DNA of 64,000 bases, taken from positions 248,001 through 312,000 of the forward strand of contig JAKBAM010000001.1 of the NCBI GenBank assembly GCA_021809105.1, in the 5' to 3' direction. Positions 44,187 to 52,657 of the stretch are shown here, one piece after another. Numbering within the stretch: position 1 is the stretch's first letter; each line of letters opens with the position of its first letter. Made by a program: the position numbers and the translations under genes. The notes under the pieces were generated by a model that worked only from the letters and a program-made list of their open reading frames with translations, did not search any database and was not told the origin of the DNA. This DNA comes from Actinomycetes bacterium (GTDB taxonomy: Bacteria; Actinomycetota; Acidimicrobiia; Acidimicrobiales; Palsa-688).

Positions 44187-44228
44187 CCGGCGTCCCCTAC
44201 CACAAGTACTTGTGGTAGGGGACGCCGG
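44187..44228. promoter_or_regulatory. 42-bp perfect palindrome upstream of nrdJ with NrdR-box-like core
   Basis: Two exact 21-nt arms meet without a spacer between 44207 and 44208; the left arm starts CCGGCGTCCC and the centre reads CCACAAGT-ACTTGTGG (44200-44215). The central 16 bp resemble the NrdR box, a dyad of form aCaCwA-TwGtGt that represses ribonucleotide reductase genes. A half-matching copy, CCACAAGATACAGGAT, lies at 44241-44256, 41 bp away centre to centre, about four helical turns. It is 100 bp upstream of the nrdJ start. As RNA it would fold into a very stable hairpin. Confidence 0.6.
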
Positions 44229-44260
44229 AGCGGCTTACGACCACAAGATACAGGATCGTA

Positions 44261-44290
44261 ATTTCATCACTGTTACTTACAGCGTGTCAA
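44261..44290 (-). promoter_or_regulatory. Candidate nrdJ promoter
   Basis: Reading the minus strand, TTGACA (44290-44285) is followed after 18 bp by TGAAAT (44266-44261). Transcription would start near 44254, inside the second NrdR-like site (44241-44256) and upstream of the 42-bp palindrome, leaving a leader of ~165 nt with AGAGGA before the ATG. The consensus -35 is good and the -10 moderate. Confidence 0.45.
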
Positions 44291-44692
44291 TGGCTGGGCA
44301 GATGGGAAACCCCTGGTCAGATGCCGCTCGCGAAGGTTTGCACCCAGACCGGTACCAGGCCGTCCCCGCTTGGGCACGCTAGGCCGGTGTCGCTGTGGAC
44401 CGATAGACGTACATCCTGTGGATCTCCGGGGGACAAGGGGGCGACTGTTCCACACCCCTTCGCAGTTGCCCGTCGAGCCGTCCGTGCTCTTACGAGAACT
44501 TGTCCTTCAAGCCCGGACCATGCCGGTTAAAGTACCCACAGACGGGGTACCCTCTTTACAGCCGCCGAAGCTGCCCCCTCGGCGGTGCCCCCTCCGACGC
44601 AGGCCCTCCTGTCCCCGCCCCTTCGATGGGAGGGTCGCGTCGGAGCCCTCAGACGCTCGGCGCCCCTCGATTCCCTTCCCTGCCAGGGGGCG
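44291..44692. other. Non-coding region rich in inverted repeats between nrdJ promoter and the ACT gene
   Basis: I find no credible gene here. The half nearer the ACT gene has four successive inverted repeats: TAAAG-TACCC / GGGTA-(ccct)-CTTTA (44528-44558), CCGCCGA / TCGGCGG (44562-44585), CTCCGACGC / GCGTCGGAG with an inner CCCTCC / GGAGGG (44592-44645), and GCGCCCC(T) / (A)GGGGGCGC (44660-44693). The last two follow the ACT gene's stop codon and could be its terminator. The density also permits a small structured RNA. The other half (44291-44520) shows no motif I can name, and no B12 riboswitch was found. Confidence 0.4.
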
Positions 44693-45370
44693 CTACGGCG
44701 TGGCGCTGGGGTGCAGCATCCGAGCCGATCTGGTGACCAGGTCCATCCAGCGCTGATCCACGATGCGAGCCAGCGCCGAAAGCTGCCGGCGCTCACGTGC
44801 CCGGAACGGCCGACCGCGCCTACCTAGCAGGACGACCAGGTCCGCGGCCCCCAGCTCGGCCCATGCCATGTCATCGGGGCCTCCGAGGTCGCCAGGCGCG
44901 GCAGACGCGCGGCTTCCAGCCACGAAGGCCCGCAACCAGGCGGCCGGGGGCGCAGTCCCCACCTGGGCCACCGCCGACGCGGCCTCGAGGTCGAGGACCA
45001 CCGCCCAGTCGGCCTGGAAGTCCCGGCTGCTGCGCCGAGCCAGCGCCTCGAGCAGCTCCGGCACGCTCAACTGATCGACCAGGAATGCCGCTGTCTCAAG
45101 CGCGTCGAGGCGGGGGTCCACGACCGACGACAAGGCAGGACGGACGTCCTCCACGTCGACCCCATCGACCTCGGACACCTCCGATACCAGCAGCGGGACC
45201 AGATCCTCGTTGGGCAGCTCCACCACCAGTTCGTCGATCGCCCTGCCCGCTCCCCGCTCGAGGATGTCGATACCGATCAGATCGCCGCGCACAGCACCGA
45301 TCCGGCTGGCTACTGCACCAAGGGCGCCCGGACGGTCGGGTACCCACACGCGGAGGAGGAACGTCGCCAT
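44693..45370 (-). CDS. ACT-domain protein, function unknown
   Basis: 225 residues from ATG 45370 (a TTG at 45379 would add three). Residues 1-75 form an ACT domain (FLLRVWVPDRPGALGAVASRIGAVRGDLIGIDILERGAGRAIDELVVELP in order), which usually binds an amino acid. The remaining ~150 residues include QADWAVVLDLEAASAVAQVGTAPPAAWLRAFVAGSRAS and LVVLLGRRGRPFRARERRQLSALARIVDQRWMDL, which resembles the end of a GAF-like sensor domain. It is probably a ligand-responsive regulatory protein; no DNA-binding motif is seen. It lies 87 bp downstream of plsC on the same strand. Confidence 0.75.
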   Translation of the reverse strand: MATFLLRVWVPDRPGALGAVASRIGAVRGDLIGIDILERGAGRAIDELVVELPNEDLVPLLVSEVSEVDGVDVEDVRPALSSVVDPRLDALETAAFLVDQLSVPELLEALARRSSRDFQADWAVVLDLEAASAVAQVGTAPPAAWLRAFVAGSRASAAPGDLGGPDDMAWAELGAADLVVLLGRRGRPFRARERRQLSALARIVDQRWMDLVTRSARMLHPSATP

Positions 45371-45457
45371 GGGGCCCAACCTAAACCGGCGATGTGAACC
45401 CCATGTTTCGCTGCGGCCGCCGGGCGGTTACATCCTCCGAACGGTTGTGGGGCGAGC

Positions 45458-46204
45458 TCAGTCGGCCAGCACTCGGGGATCGTCGGCCGAGGCCGGGGCG
45501 GACAACGAGTTGGAAGCATGCTCCGGAGGGCCCGGGGCACGTGAGTCCTCCTCCGACCCGTGGCGTTTGGCGTAGTGAGCGACGCGGACCTGCCCGGTGA
45601 TGGCCCCGATGGCGTCGACGATCTCGTCGGTCACCCGCCGCAGCGTGTCCCTGTCGACATGGTCGTCCGCCTCGTCGTCCCAGCGCAATGGAGGCGCGAT
45701 AGTAACCGTGATGGTGCCGAAAGGCCTTGGCACGCGAGCGCCGATCGGCTGGGCCTCGGCCGTGCCCCGCAGCCCGATCGGCACCACCGGCACCTTGCAG
45801 GCCAGCGCCATTCGCGCCGCGCCGGTGCGCCCCTTGTACAGCCGGCCATCCGGGGAGCGTGTGCCTTCCGGGTAGATCCCGAGAGCACCGCCGGCCTCAA
45901 GCACCTCCCGCGCTGCGGCCAGCGCCCGATCGGCAGCAGAACCCCCCTCCCGCTTGATGGGGATCTGGCCGCCGAGGCGAAAGAACCATGCCACCCGCCG
46001 GTCCTCGAAGTACTCGGCCTTGGCCAGGAACGTGACCCTCCGGCCAGCGATAAGCGGGATTATCAGGTTGTCCAGGAACGACACGTGATTGGCGGCGAGG
46101 ATCACCGCGCCCCGCTTGGGCAGGTGATCCCTGCCGACGACCTCGATCCGGTAGAACAGTCTCAGGATCGGGGATAGCACCAACTTGATCAGCGTGTACC
46201 CCAT
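45458..46204 (-). CDS. plsC: 1-acyl-sn-glycerol-3-phosphate acyltransferase (PlsC family)
   Basis: Adds the second acyl chain to lysophosphatidic acid in phospholipid synthesis. 248 residues: a short hydrophobic N-terminus, the catalytic NHVSFLD motif (H40, D45), block II-like FEDRRVAWFFRLGGQIPIKR, YPEGTRSPDG (111-120) and VVPIGLRGTAEA. The C-terminal ~40 residues are polar and probably disordered (GSEEDSRAPGPPEHASNSLSAPASADD). All acyltransferase motifs are intact. Confidence 0.92.
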   Translation of the reverse strand: MGYTLIKLVLSPILRLFYRIEVVGRDHLPKRGAVILAANHVSFLDNLIIPLIAGRRVTFLAKAEYFEDRRVAWFFRLGGQIPIKREGGSAADRALAAAREVLEAGGALGIYPEGTRSPDGRLYKGRTGAARMALACKVPVVPIGLRGTAEAQPIGARVPRPFGTITVTIAPPLRWDDEADDHVDRDTLRRVTDEIVDAIGAITGQVRVAHYAKRHGSEEDSRAPGPPEHASNSLSAPASADDPRVLAD

Positions 46205-46270
46205 GTGACGGACGTTACGCGCTGCCTCCGGGGGCGGGCGGCAAAAAGGGTATCCCCGGCCACGTCGAGG

Positions 46271-47488
46271 TCACCCGAGCTTGGTCAGAGAGCGGCGCAG
46301 GTTTCGAATGCTCTGGTGTATCCGCTGCTCGTTCTCGATCAGAGCGAAGCGCACGAAGCCCTCCCCCCCCTTGCCGAAGCCGACGCCAGGCGATGTGGCG
46401 ACCTCGGCGTCGGTGACGAGAAACTTGGAGAAGTCCAGCGAGCCCATCTCCCTGTACGGCTCGGGGATGGGAGCCCAAACGAACATCGTGCCTTTGGGCG
46501 CTTCGATCTCCCAGCCGATCCGGTTGAGGCCTTCGCAGAGTGCGTCGCGCCGTCCCTGGTAGATCTCATTGACAACCTTGGGGTAGTCCTGCGCCTCGTT
46601 CATAGTGACGATGGCAGCGATCTGGATCGGCTGGAAGGTGCCGTAGTCCAGGTAGCTCTTGAGCTTGGTCAGCGCCTGGACGATCTCGCGGTTGCCGACC
46701 ATGAACGCGACCCTCCAGCCCGCCATCGAGAAGCTCTTGGTCAGCGTATAGAGCTCCACGGCGACATCCTTGGCTCCCGGCACCTGCATGATCGAAGGCG
46801 GCTGATAGCCGTCGAAGGCGGTGTCGGAGTACGCGAAATCGTGGACCAGGATCACGTCGTGCTCGCGGGCGAAGTCGACGATGCGCTGCATCCACGCCAG
46901 GTCTACGCACTCCGTCGTGGGGTTGTGCGGGAACGAGAAGACGATGACCCGAGGCCGGGGCCACGTGGACTCCCAGCTCTCCATCAGGTTGGCGAAGAAA
47001 TCCTGGTCCGGCCCCAATCGCACCTGCTGGACGTCGGCGCCGGCAAAGAGGGGCGCGTAGATATGGATCGGGTAGCTGGGCGTAGGCACCAGGGCAGTGT
47101 CGCCAGGCCCTACGAGAGTCCACATCAGGTGAGACAGACCCTCCTTGGCACCGATGGTGGTCACCACCTCGGTGTCGGGGTCCAGTTCCACGCCGAAACG
47201 GCGCAGGTAGAGGTTGGAGGCCGCCAAGCGCAGCTTGGGGATGCCCCGGGATGCGGAATAACGGTGGTTGCGGGGGTTGCGGGCCGCCTCGACCAGCTTG
47301 TCCACCGCCAGGTCGGGGCTCGGTATGTCGGGGTTGCCGAAACCCATGTCCACGATGTCGCGACCGGCCTGGCGGCCCTCGTCGCGAAGCTCGTTGATGA
47401 TGCTGAACACATACGGCGGCAGGCCGTTGATCCTGCGGAACTCCACGCCTCCCACGCTACTTGACACCGCATCCGCTCCCGGTCGCAT
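46271..47488 (-). CDS. alaC: PLP-dependent class I/II aminotransferase, AlaC-like
   Basis: Probable glutamate-pyruvate (alanine) transaminase. 405 residues. The [39 protein letters not shown] opening (in order) matches the AlaC branch. PLP-binding lysine is K251 in [16 protein letters not shown], with upstream [10 protein letters not shown] and [13 protein letters not shown] at 47446 is an alternative start nearer the conserved region. The stop codon of the ROK kinase gene overlaps the ATG by one base (TAATG), so translation is coupled. Related proteins are often labelled LL-diaminopimelate aminotransferase, so substrate is not certain. Confidence 0.85.
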   Translation of the reverse strand: MRPGADAVSSSVGGVEFRRINGLPPYVFSIINELRDEGRQAGRDIVDMGFGNPDIPSPDLAVDKLVEAARNPRNHRYSASRGIPKLRLAASNLYLRRFGVELDPDTEVVTTIGAKEGLSHLMWTLVGPGDTALVPTPSYPIHIYAPLFAGADVQQVRLGPDQDFFANLMESWESTWPRPRVIVFSFPHNPTTECVDLAWMQRIVDFAREHDVILVHDFAYSDTAFDGYQPPSIMQVPGAKDVAVELYTLTKSFSMAGWRVAFMVGNREIVQALTKLKSYLDYGTFQPIQIAAIVTMNEAQDYPKVVNEIYQGRRDALCEGLNRIGWEIEAPKGTMFVWAPIPEPYREMGSLDFSKFLVTDAEVATSPGVGFGKGGEGFVRFALIENEQRIHQSIRNLRRSLTKLG

Positions 47489-48576
47489 TACGGACCTCCG
47501 CTCCGACCCCCGCCGGCGGCGATCAGCGCAGACCCGACGGCGCCGGCCCGCTCACCGAGGGCGGCGGCCTCGATGCGAACGCCTCGTAGCCGCCCGGCTT
47601 CGACCAGGCGATCGAATGCGACCCGCACCGGGGGTAGCAGCAGATCGCCGGCCTCGATCAAACCTCCGCCGAGGACAATCACCCGAGGATCGAACGCGTT
47701 CGCCAGGTTGGCCAAGCCGAGGGCGAGCCACCAGGCGAATCGACCCATGATCTCGCGAGCATCGGAGTCACCCGCCCGGGCCGCCTGGGTCACATGCTCC
47801 CCCCGCACCGCCTCGGGGTCACCGCCGGCCAGTTCGCGCACTGCGGGAGCCCGTTCGCCGAGCGCGGCCTCCCGTCCCAGCTGGCCCAGCCCACTACCGG
47901 AGGCGTAACGCTCCCAGCACCCTTGCTTTCCGCACGGGCACAGCTGCCCATGCGGGTCGATGACCATGTGACCGAACTCCCCGGCAAAGCGGTTGGTGCC
48001 CTCGTTGAGAATTCCGCCGCTGATGATGCCGCCGCCAATCCCGGTCCCCAACGTGACCATGAGGACGTCCTCGGCACCGACTGCAGCCCCCAAGCGGTGC
48101 TCGGCCCAGGCTGCGGCGGTGGCGTCGTTACCCACCCAAAAGTCGGAGGTCGGGAGATGGGCGCGGACCCGCTCTGTCACCGGCAGGCCGACCAGCCCTG
48201 GCAGATGTGGAGAGAAGCGCAGCACACCGCCGAGATCCACCAGGCCCGGGACTCCGATCCCGATAGCGGCCGGCGCCCCCTCCGGGCACAGCTCGTGCAC
48301 CAACTCGACGATCCGCGCCACGACCTCGCCGCCTTCCAGCGGGGTGGGACAGCGAGCCTCTGCCTCCACGGGCTGCTCGAGACCCTGCGGCTCGGTGCCG
48401 ACCGCCTCCGCCGCCAGGCGCACGGCCAGCATCTTGGTCCCCCCGATGTCCACGCCGACACAAGGCGCGCCGTAGCCGCGCCTTGTGTCGGCCTGGGCGC
48501 GCGCCCCACCATTCGAAGCCGCGCCAGATGTAGGCACAGGATCCGGTTTGACGTCAGGACGCAGCGATGCGAGCAC
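47488..48576 (-). CDS. ROK-family sugar kinase, glucokinase-like
   Basis: Phosphorylates a hexose, most likely glucose. After a polar N-terminal tail the ATP site GVDIGGTKM appears near residue 41. [12 protein letters not shown] holds the catalytic Asp, [13 protein letters not shown] the phosphate loop, and [29 protein letters not shown] the ROK zinc site (C-x-C-GKxG-C) with its upstream His. The GTG start at 48576 overlaps the SDR gene by 23 bp; GTG at 48537 would avoid this. No helix-turn-helix precedes the kinase domain, so it is an enzyme rather than a ROK repressor. Confidence 0.9.
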   Translation of the reverse strand: MLASLRPDVKPDPVPTSGAASNGGARAQADTRRGYGAPCVGVDIGGTKMLAVRLAAEAVGTEPQGLEQPVEAEARCPTPLEGGEVVARIVELVHELCPEGAPAAIGIGVPGLVDLGGVLRFSPHLPGLVGLPVTERVRAHLPTSDFWVGNDATAAAWAEHRLGAAVGAEDVLMVTLGTGIGGGIISGGILNEGTNRFAGEFGHMVIDPHGQLCPCGKQGCWERYASGSGLGQLGREAALGERAPAVRELAGGDPEAVRGEHVTQAARAGDSDAREIMGRFAWWLALGLANLANAFDPRVIVLGGGLIEAGDLLLPPVRVAFDRLVEAGRLRGVRIEAAALGERAGAVGSALIAAGGGRSGGP

Positions 48577-49333
48577 GCAGCTTTCGCATCACGGCCAGCC
48601 ACCGGTCCCTGTCAGCCACCTTCCCCACCTCGTAGTCGTGGACCTCGGGGTGCGGCAAGATCAAGAAGACCCCCGAGGCGATCGCCGCTACGACGTCATC
48701 CGCCACCTTCGAGGGTTCGAGGATGTCCCCGCTCGCCGCCACCTCGGCCTCGCCTAGGGCATTGGCTGCAACCATCGGCGTCCGCACGCCCTGCGGGCAG
48801 AGGCAGTGCACGCTGACTCCGCTCCCCCCGTAGGTGATGCTCAACCACTCTGCGATGGCCACCGAGGCGTGCTTGGTAACGGTATAGGGAGCGGACTGCA
48901 TCATGGCCAAGAGGCCCGCTGCCGATGCCGTGATCACGAATGCCCCCGCCCCGCGCTCCACCATTGGGGGCAGCACAGCGCGGGCGGCGTGGACGTGGGC
49001 CATCCCATGCACCGCCCAGCTGCGAGCCCAGTCGACCTCGTCGCCCAGGCCGGCGCCGCTGCCGATGCCGGCGTTGGAGCAGTAGACGCCGATCGGGCCG
49101 AGCTCTGCGCCCACCCGGTCGACCATCTCGGTCACAGCCACCGGGTCGGTGACATCTACTCCGAGGGCTAGCGCCTCGGGAAGTGTGCGCGCCACAGCTT
49201 CGGCGTTGCCGGCGTCGAGGTCGACCACGGCGACCCTCGCCCCCTCCCGTGAGAGCCGGGCCGCGAGAGCCGCTCCGATGCCGCTGCCGCCGCCGGTAAC
49301 CACCGCCACATTGCCAGCCAGTCGGACACTCAT
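48554..49333 (-). CDS. Short-chain dehydrogenase/reductase (SDR) family oxidoreductase
   Basis: NAD(P)-dependent oxidoreductase of 259 residues. The classical SDR elements are all present: TGGGSGIG near residue 14, VDLDAG after beta-2 (an Asp favouring NAD+), CSNAGIG (NAG motif), catalytic Ser in VITASAAG, and YTVTK (Y and K). CPQGVRTPMV follows. The substrate is not deducible. It sits 11 bp after the TrmH-family gene and overlaps the ROK gene, so it is part of a run of tightly packed same-strand genes. Confidence 0.88.
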   Translation of the reverse strand: MSVRLAGNVAVVTGGGSGIGAALAARLSREGARVAVVDLDAGNAEAVARTLPEALALGVDVTDPVAVTEMVDRVGAELGPIGVYCSNAGIGSGAGLGDEVDWARSWAVHGMAHVHAARAVLPPMVERGAGAFVITASAAGLLAMMQSAPYTVTKHASVAIAEWLSITYGGSGVSVHCLCPQGVRTPMVAANALGEAEVAASGDILEPSKVADDVVAAIASGVFLILPHPEVHDYEVGKVADRDRWLAVMRKLRARIAAS

Positions 49334-49344
49334 CGCGATCCACC

Positions 49345-50322
49345 CTAGGCCAGGCGGTCACCACGGGAGCGCTCCAAAGCACCCAGCTGGTACAGGACGA
49401 TGGCCGCCGCTGTGCCCACGTTCAGGGAATCCACTCCTGCGGCCATCGGGACGCGTACCTCGACATCCGCGGCGGCGCGGGTTGCAGCGCTCAGCCCCGA
49501 GCCCTCAGCGCCGATGACGAGCGCTATGGAGGTCGGTCGGGTTGTGCCGTCACAGATCGCGCAGCTGCGCGATCCCGGCGACCTGTCAACACAAACCGCG
49601 CAGCGACGGAGCCGGTGCACCGGCGCGTGGCGCTTCGGGTGCGCGTCCGCGTGCGCGTCCAGGTGCGCCCCCGCCTGCCAGCAGAACGCCACGTCGCCCA
49701 CCGGGACTGCGGACGGGTCGGGCGTCAACGCGACTGTGGCGAAGCCAGCGGCCCTCAGCTCTCCGAGCCCAGCCGGCCACGGGACCAGGCGGGCGAAGGG
49801 GACCCGAAGGACATGGCCGAGCGACACCCGGATGCTCCGCCGGTACAGAGGGTCTGCGCAGGTCGGGTCGAGCACAACGGCGCCGACGCCGAGGGCCCGC
49901 GCGTTGCGGAAGAGCGCACCGAGGTTCTCGTGGTCGTTGATGCCTTCGAGCACCATCACGACCCTGGCGGCTCGGAGGAGCGCGACAGGGTCGATCCTCC
50001 CGATGCGGCGCCCGACCGCTACGACGCCGCGGTGCAGGTCGAACCCCACGGTCGCCGCCAGCACCTCCCTAGGGGCAACGTACACGGGAGCGGCGACATT
50101 GGCCAGCAGGGGGCCCAGCAGCTCGAATCGGTTCGGAGAGACCAGAACGGACACGACTGGGTACGGCGAGCCCACCAGCTGCTCGAGCGCCAGCCGTCCT
50201 TCCGCCACGAAGATCCCGCGCTCCGCTTCCAACCGCTCTCTGCGCGCCGGATCGTTCAGCTGGCGGTAGGCGGAGAGCCGTTCGTCGCCAGAGTCGGTGA
50301 TGCAGATCGGCTCAAGCCGCAC
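49345..50322 (-). CDS. TrmH/SpoU-family RNA 2'-O-methyltransferase with a Cys-rich insertion
   Basis: SAM-dependent SPOUT methyltransferase acting on rRNA or tRNA. An N-terminal substrate-binding domain (LNDPARRERLEAERGIFVAEGRLALEQL) precedes SPOUT motif 1 (LEGINDHENLGALFRNARALG), motif 2 (ALVIGAEGSGLS) and motif 3 (RVPMAAGVDSLNVGTAAAIVLYQL), the knotted SAM site. Between motif 1 and 2, residues ~214-263 are an extra segment: a His/Ala-rich AHLDAHADAHPKRHAP followed by C241-x2-C244 and C254-x2-C257, which looks able to bind zinc. Ordinary family members lack it. The exact target nucleotide is unknown. Confidence 0.88.
   Translation of the reverse strand: MRLEPICITDSGDERLSAYRQLNDPARRERLEAERGIFVAEGRLALEQLVGSPYPVVSVLVSPNRFELLGPLLANVAAPVYVAPREVLAATVGFDLHRGVVAVGRRIGRIDPVALLRAARVVMVLEGINDHENLGALFRNARALGVGAVVLDPTCADPLYRRSIRVSLGHVLRVPFARLVPWPAGLGELRAAGFATVALTPDPSAVPVGDVAFCWQAGAHLDAHADAHPKRHAPVHRLRRCAVCVDRSPGSRSCAICDGTTRPTSIALVIGAEGSGLSAATRAAADVEVRVPMAAGVDSLNVGTAAAIVLYQLGALERSRGDRLA
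49534..49683 (-). repeat. Repeat-containing insertion inside the TrmH-family gene
   Basis: The DNA of the extra protein segment contains three 12-bp tandem units of form GTGCGCGTCC-NN (49639-49674) and a 20-bp perfect palindrome, GATCGCGCAG-CTGCGCGATC (49555-49574). The insertion keeps the reading frame. The combination of repeats and palindrome looks like a small inserted or expanded element. No target duplication is visible, so its origin is open. Confidence 0.55.
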
Positions 50323-50341
50323 CTCTAACGCTGCGTCCTCC

Positions 50342-50830
50342 CTACTTCGGGAGCACGCCCTCTATCGCCGAGACAACATCGGCGGACTCCGGCTCGGTCT
50401 GTGGTCTGAACCGGGCTACCACCTCGCCGCTAGGGGCAAGCAGAAACTTCTCGAAGTTCCAGGTCACATCGCCGGCCTCGCCCTTGTCGTCTGCGGTAGC
50501 GGTCAACCAGCTGTAGAGAGGGTGGCGTCCGGGCCCGTTGACGTCCACCTTCTCGGTCATCGGGAACGTCACTCCGTAGGTCGTCGAGCAAAAGGTCTCG
50601 ATCTCCTGAGCTGTGCCAGGCTCCTGGGCGGCGAATTGGTTGCACGGTACTCCGAGCACCGTGAAACCTCGGTCGCCGTAGCGCTTCTGGAGCGCCTCCA
50701 GCCCGCTGTATTGCGGAGTCAACCCGCATTTCGAAGCGACGTTGACCACCAGCACTGCGTCCTCGGCCAGGGCGGAGGTGTCCAGTGGGGAGCCGTCGAG
50801 GCCGGTGATGGTGATATCGGAGAGAGCCAT
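50342..50830 (-). CDS. Glutathione peroxidase family thiol peroxidase
   Basis: Reduces hydrogen or lipid peroxides, in bacteria usually with thioredoxin. 162 residues. Peroxidatic Cys 35 is in NVASKCGLTPQYSGLEAL (Cys rather than Sec). Next come VLGVPCNQFAAQEPGT (the Gln of the catalytic tetrad) with a probable resolving Cys in EIETFCSTTYGVTFPM, and VTWNFEKFLLAPSGEVVARF (Trp and Asn of the tetrad). Length and motifs are complete. It sits 19 bp from the TrmH-family gene and 17 bp from the SRPBCC gene. Confidence 0.94.
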   Translation of the reverse strand: MALSDITITGLDGSPLDTSALAEDAVLVVNVASKCGLTPQYSGLEALQKRYGDRGFTVLGVPCNQFAAQEPGTAQEIETFCSTTYGVTFPMTEKVDVNGPGRHPLYSWLTATADDKGEAGDVTWNFEKFLLAPSGEVVARFRPQTEPESADVVSAIEGVLPK

Positions 50831-50847
50831 GCCCGAAATCTAGGGCT

Positions 50848-51309
50848 CTATGTGGTCGTCGCGTCGGCTCCGCTGCTTTCGACCCGGGCCTTCAGCTCCC
50901 GCAGCGCCGTACCCATGATCCGTCCCTCTGCCCGACGCTTCACGAAGCCAGGAAGCGGGACGACCAGGTCCACGGTTAGGTGGTATGTGATCTCGGTCGC
51001 GCCGTCGGCGGCGGGGCGCAACTCGTATGCGCCATCGAGGCGGCGGGTGATATCGCCCGCGACCTGGACCCACGACAGCTCCGCCGGGGCCTTCGTGTAG
51101 TCGTAGAGCAAGGTGTAGGAGGTACTGCGACCAAACGCAGCCGCTCGGAAGGTAACCCGCACCGGGCGCCCTTCGTCGTCGCGTCCATCCACCATGACGG
51201 CCTTGATGTCGGCGGCCCAATCGGGATAGTGCTCGAAGCCGATCAAGACCTCGAAGCAGTGGTCGGGCGTGCCGCCGATAGTCAGGCGTTCGGTGACCTG
51301 CTCTTCCAC
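50848..51309 (-). CDS. SRPBCC (START-like/polyketide cyclase) family protein
   Basis: A 153-residue ligand-binding protein of the helix-grip fold: VTERLTIGGTPDHCFEVLIGFEHYPDWAADIKAVMVDGRDDEGRPVRVTF, then SYTLLYDYTKAPAELSWVQVAGDITRRLDGAYELRPAADGATEITYHLTVDLVVPLPGFVKRRAEGRIMGTALRELKARVE, in order. This is the common actinobacterial 'cyclase/dehydrase' layout with a C-terminal long helix. GTG at 51309 is chosen because a GGAGGAG site lies about 7 nt upstream; longer frames look non-coding. It probably binds a hydrophobic ligand, which one is unknown. The 160 bp to the GT4 gene hold nothing I can name. Confidence 0.82.
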   Translation of the reverse strand: MEEQVTERLTIGGTPDHCFEVLIGFEHYPDWAADIKAVMVDGRDDEGRPVRVTFRAAAFGRSTSYTLLYDYTKAPAELSWVQVAGDITRRLDGAYELRPAADGATEITYHLTVDLVVPLPGFVKRRAEGRIMGTALRELKARVESSGADATTT

Positions 51310-51469
51310 CTGTCGTCTCCTCCTAGGGAACCGTAGGGATACCCGGGCGCCGTCGTCGAACCGCCGACCGACCGTAGTCCCTCGGCGGCCCGACGACCAA
51401 CGGCAAGGCACAGATGCGCGGCCACCTGAGCACTGCGACGCCACTGCGGCGACGGGTCAGCGGTCCGGC

Positions 51470-52609
51470 TCAGGCCCCGAGTCGGCCACCTATCTCGTTG
51501 ATCGCGGTGCCGAGCGTCCGAGCCAGGATGTCGTAATCGAAATCGTTCTCGGCGCGGCGGCGCGCGGCCTGGCCCCATCGACTACCGAGCGGCCTGTCGC
51601 CGACCAGGCGGCCGATCGCGGCCGCCACCGACCGCACGTCCTCGGGATCATCCACGACGATACCAGTCTCGTTGTCGAGCACCGCCTCGGCGGCCCCTCC
51701 ACTTCGCCCGGCGACGGCCGGCACCCCGGCGGCCGCTGCCTCGAGGAAAACGATACCGAAGCCCTCCTGTTCGAGACCTCTCCAGCGCGTGCGGCAGCAG
51801 AGAGCGAACACATCGGCGCACGCGTACAGCCCCGGCAGCTCCGAGTCGGACACCCGGCCGAGGAGACGCACCGGGGCACCTGTCTTCTTGATCAACTGCT
51901 CCAGGCGACCGTGGTCGCGCCCGGCTCCGGCGATGGCCACCGTCAACCCCGGGTGGTGCGGAGCCAGTCGGCCGGCGGCCTCGACCAACGTGTCCATACC
52001 CTTACGCGGCACGAGGCGGCTGACACTCAGGACCAAGGGGCCCGACGCTGGGAGGCCGAGACGGGTCCGGGCCGCCGCCCGGTCGATAGCGGCGAGCGGC
52101 AGGAAACGCTGGCTGTCGACCCCCGGGGGCACCTGGACGACGGGCGGGATCGGGCCGCGGGCCGCCCGGCGCGCCTCTGCCTCGGGATAGCCGCCCGCGG
52201 CGATCAGCAGCGAGGCGCCCTGCACCACCTTTCGTAACAACTGACGGCTGGCTGGGAGGCGGCCGGGCACGGTCACCTCGGCCCCGTGCAACACCACTGC
52301 ATAAGGGAGCCCGAGTCTCGGGCCGAGCGCACCGAGGGGCAGGCCGGGGTCGAGCACGACAACCTCGGCTCCCACCTCGTCTGCCAGGCGGCGGATGTGT
52401 CGCCGCAGGACGGGGTTCGGAAGGAGGAACGGCTCCCTGGTTCGCTCTATTCGGAATGGCTGCTCACGGTCAAAGGCACCAGCGTCCCGATAGGGGGTGG
52501 TGAGAACCGTCACGTCCTCCGTGGGCAGGCGACGCCAGAGCTCCCAGAGGTAGGACTGGATACCGCCGATTTTTGGTGGGAAGTCGTTGGTGACGAGGAG
52601 GTGGCGCAT
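51470..52609 (-). CDS. GT4-family glycosyltransferase, PimB'-like
   Basis: Retaining GT-B glycosyltransferase of 379 residues. N-terminal acceptor domain: LLVTNDFPPKIGGIQSYLWELWRRLP, with the GGIQ loop typical of phosphatidylinositol-mannoside mannosyltransferases, then LHGAEVTVPGRLP. C-terminal donor domain: VLSVSRLVPRKGMDTLVEA and the E-x7-E motif in EGFGIVFLEAAAAGVPAVA. This matches the PimB' (second mannosyltransferase of PIM synthesis) pattern, but other GDP-mannose or UDP-sugar donors are possible. It starts 48 bp after the queG gene on the same strand. Confidence 0.82.
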   Translation of the reverse strand: MRHLLVTNDFPPKIGGIQSYLWELWRRLPTEDVTVLTTPYRDAGAFDREQPFRIERTREPFLLPNPVLRRHIRRLADEVGAEVVVLDPGLPLGALGPRLGLPYAVVLHGAEVTVPGRLPASRQLLRKVVQGASLLIAAGGYPEAEARRAARGPIPPVVQVPPGVDSQRFLPLAAIDRAAARTRLGLPASGPLVLSVSRLVPRKGMDTLVEAAGRLAPHHPGLTVAIAGAGRDHGRLEQLIKKTGAPVRLLGRVSDSELPGLYACADVFALCCRTRWRGLEQEGFGIVFLEAAAAGVPAVAGRSGGAAEAVLDNETGIVVDDPEDVRSVAAAIGRLVGDRPLGSRWGQAARRRAENDFDYDILARTLGTAINEIGGRLGA

Positions 52610-52657
52610 GCGAAGGATGTCGGGGTACGTCTTGACGCGGCGATGAGGTGGAGACGG

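Noticed and set aside
44187-44228. The 42-bp palindrome as an ordinary terminator
   Set aside because: It is upstream of nrdJ in the reading direction, far from the end of the ACT gene, has no loop and no T tract.
44158-44382. Short 74-codon plus-strand frame in the nrdJ upstream region
   Set aside because: It runs through the 42-bp palindrome and the predicted promoter, has no ribosome-binding site and no recognisable protein feature.
44088-44692. Cobalamin riboswitch upstream of the B12-dependent reductase
   Set aside because: Looked for a B12 box (GCCACTG-like) and the conserved core on the minus strand; none found. The palindrome fits an NrdR-type control better.
46205-47464. 419-codon plus-strand frame opposite the aminotransferase
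   Set aside because: Shadow of the alaC-like gene; the minus-strand protein has a full PLP-binding motif set, the plus-strand one has none.
47488-48576. ROK-family transcriptional repressor
   Set aside because: No N-terminal helix-turn-helix; only a short polar tail precedes the kinase ATP site.
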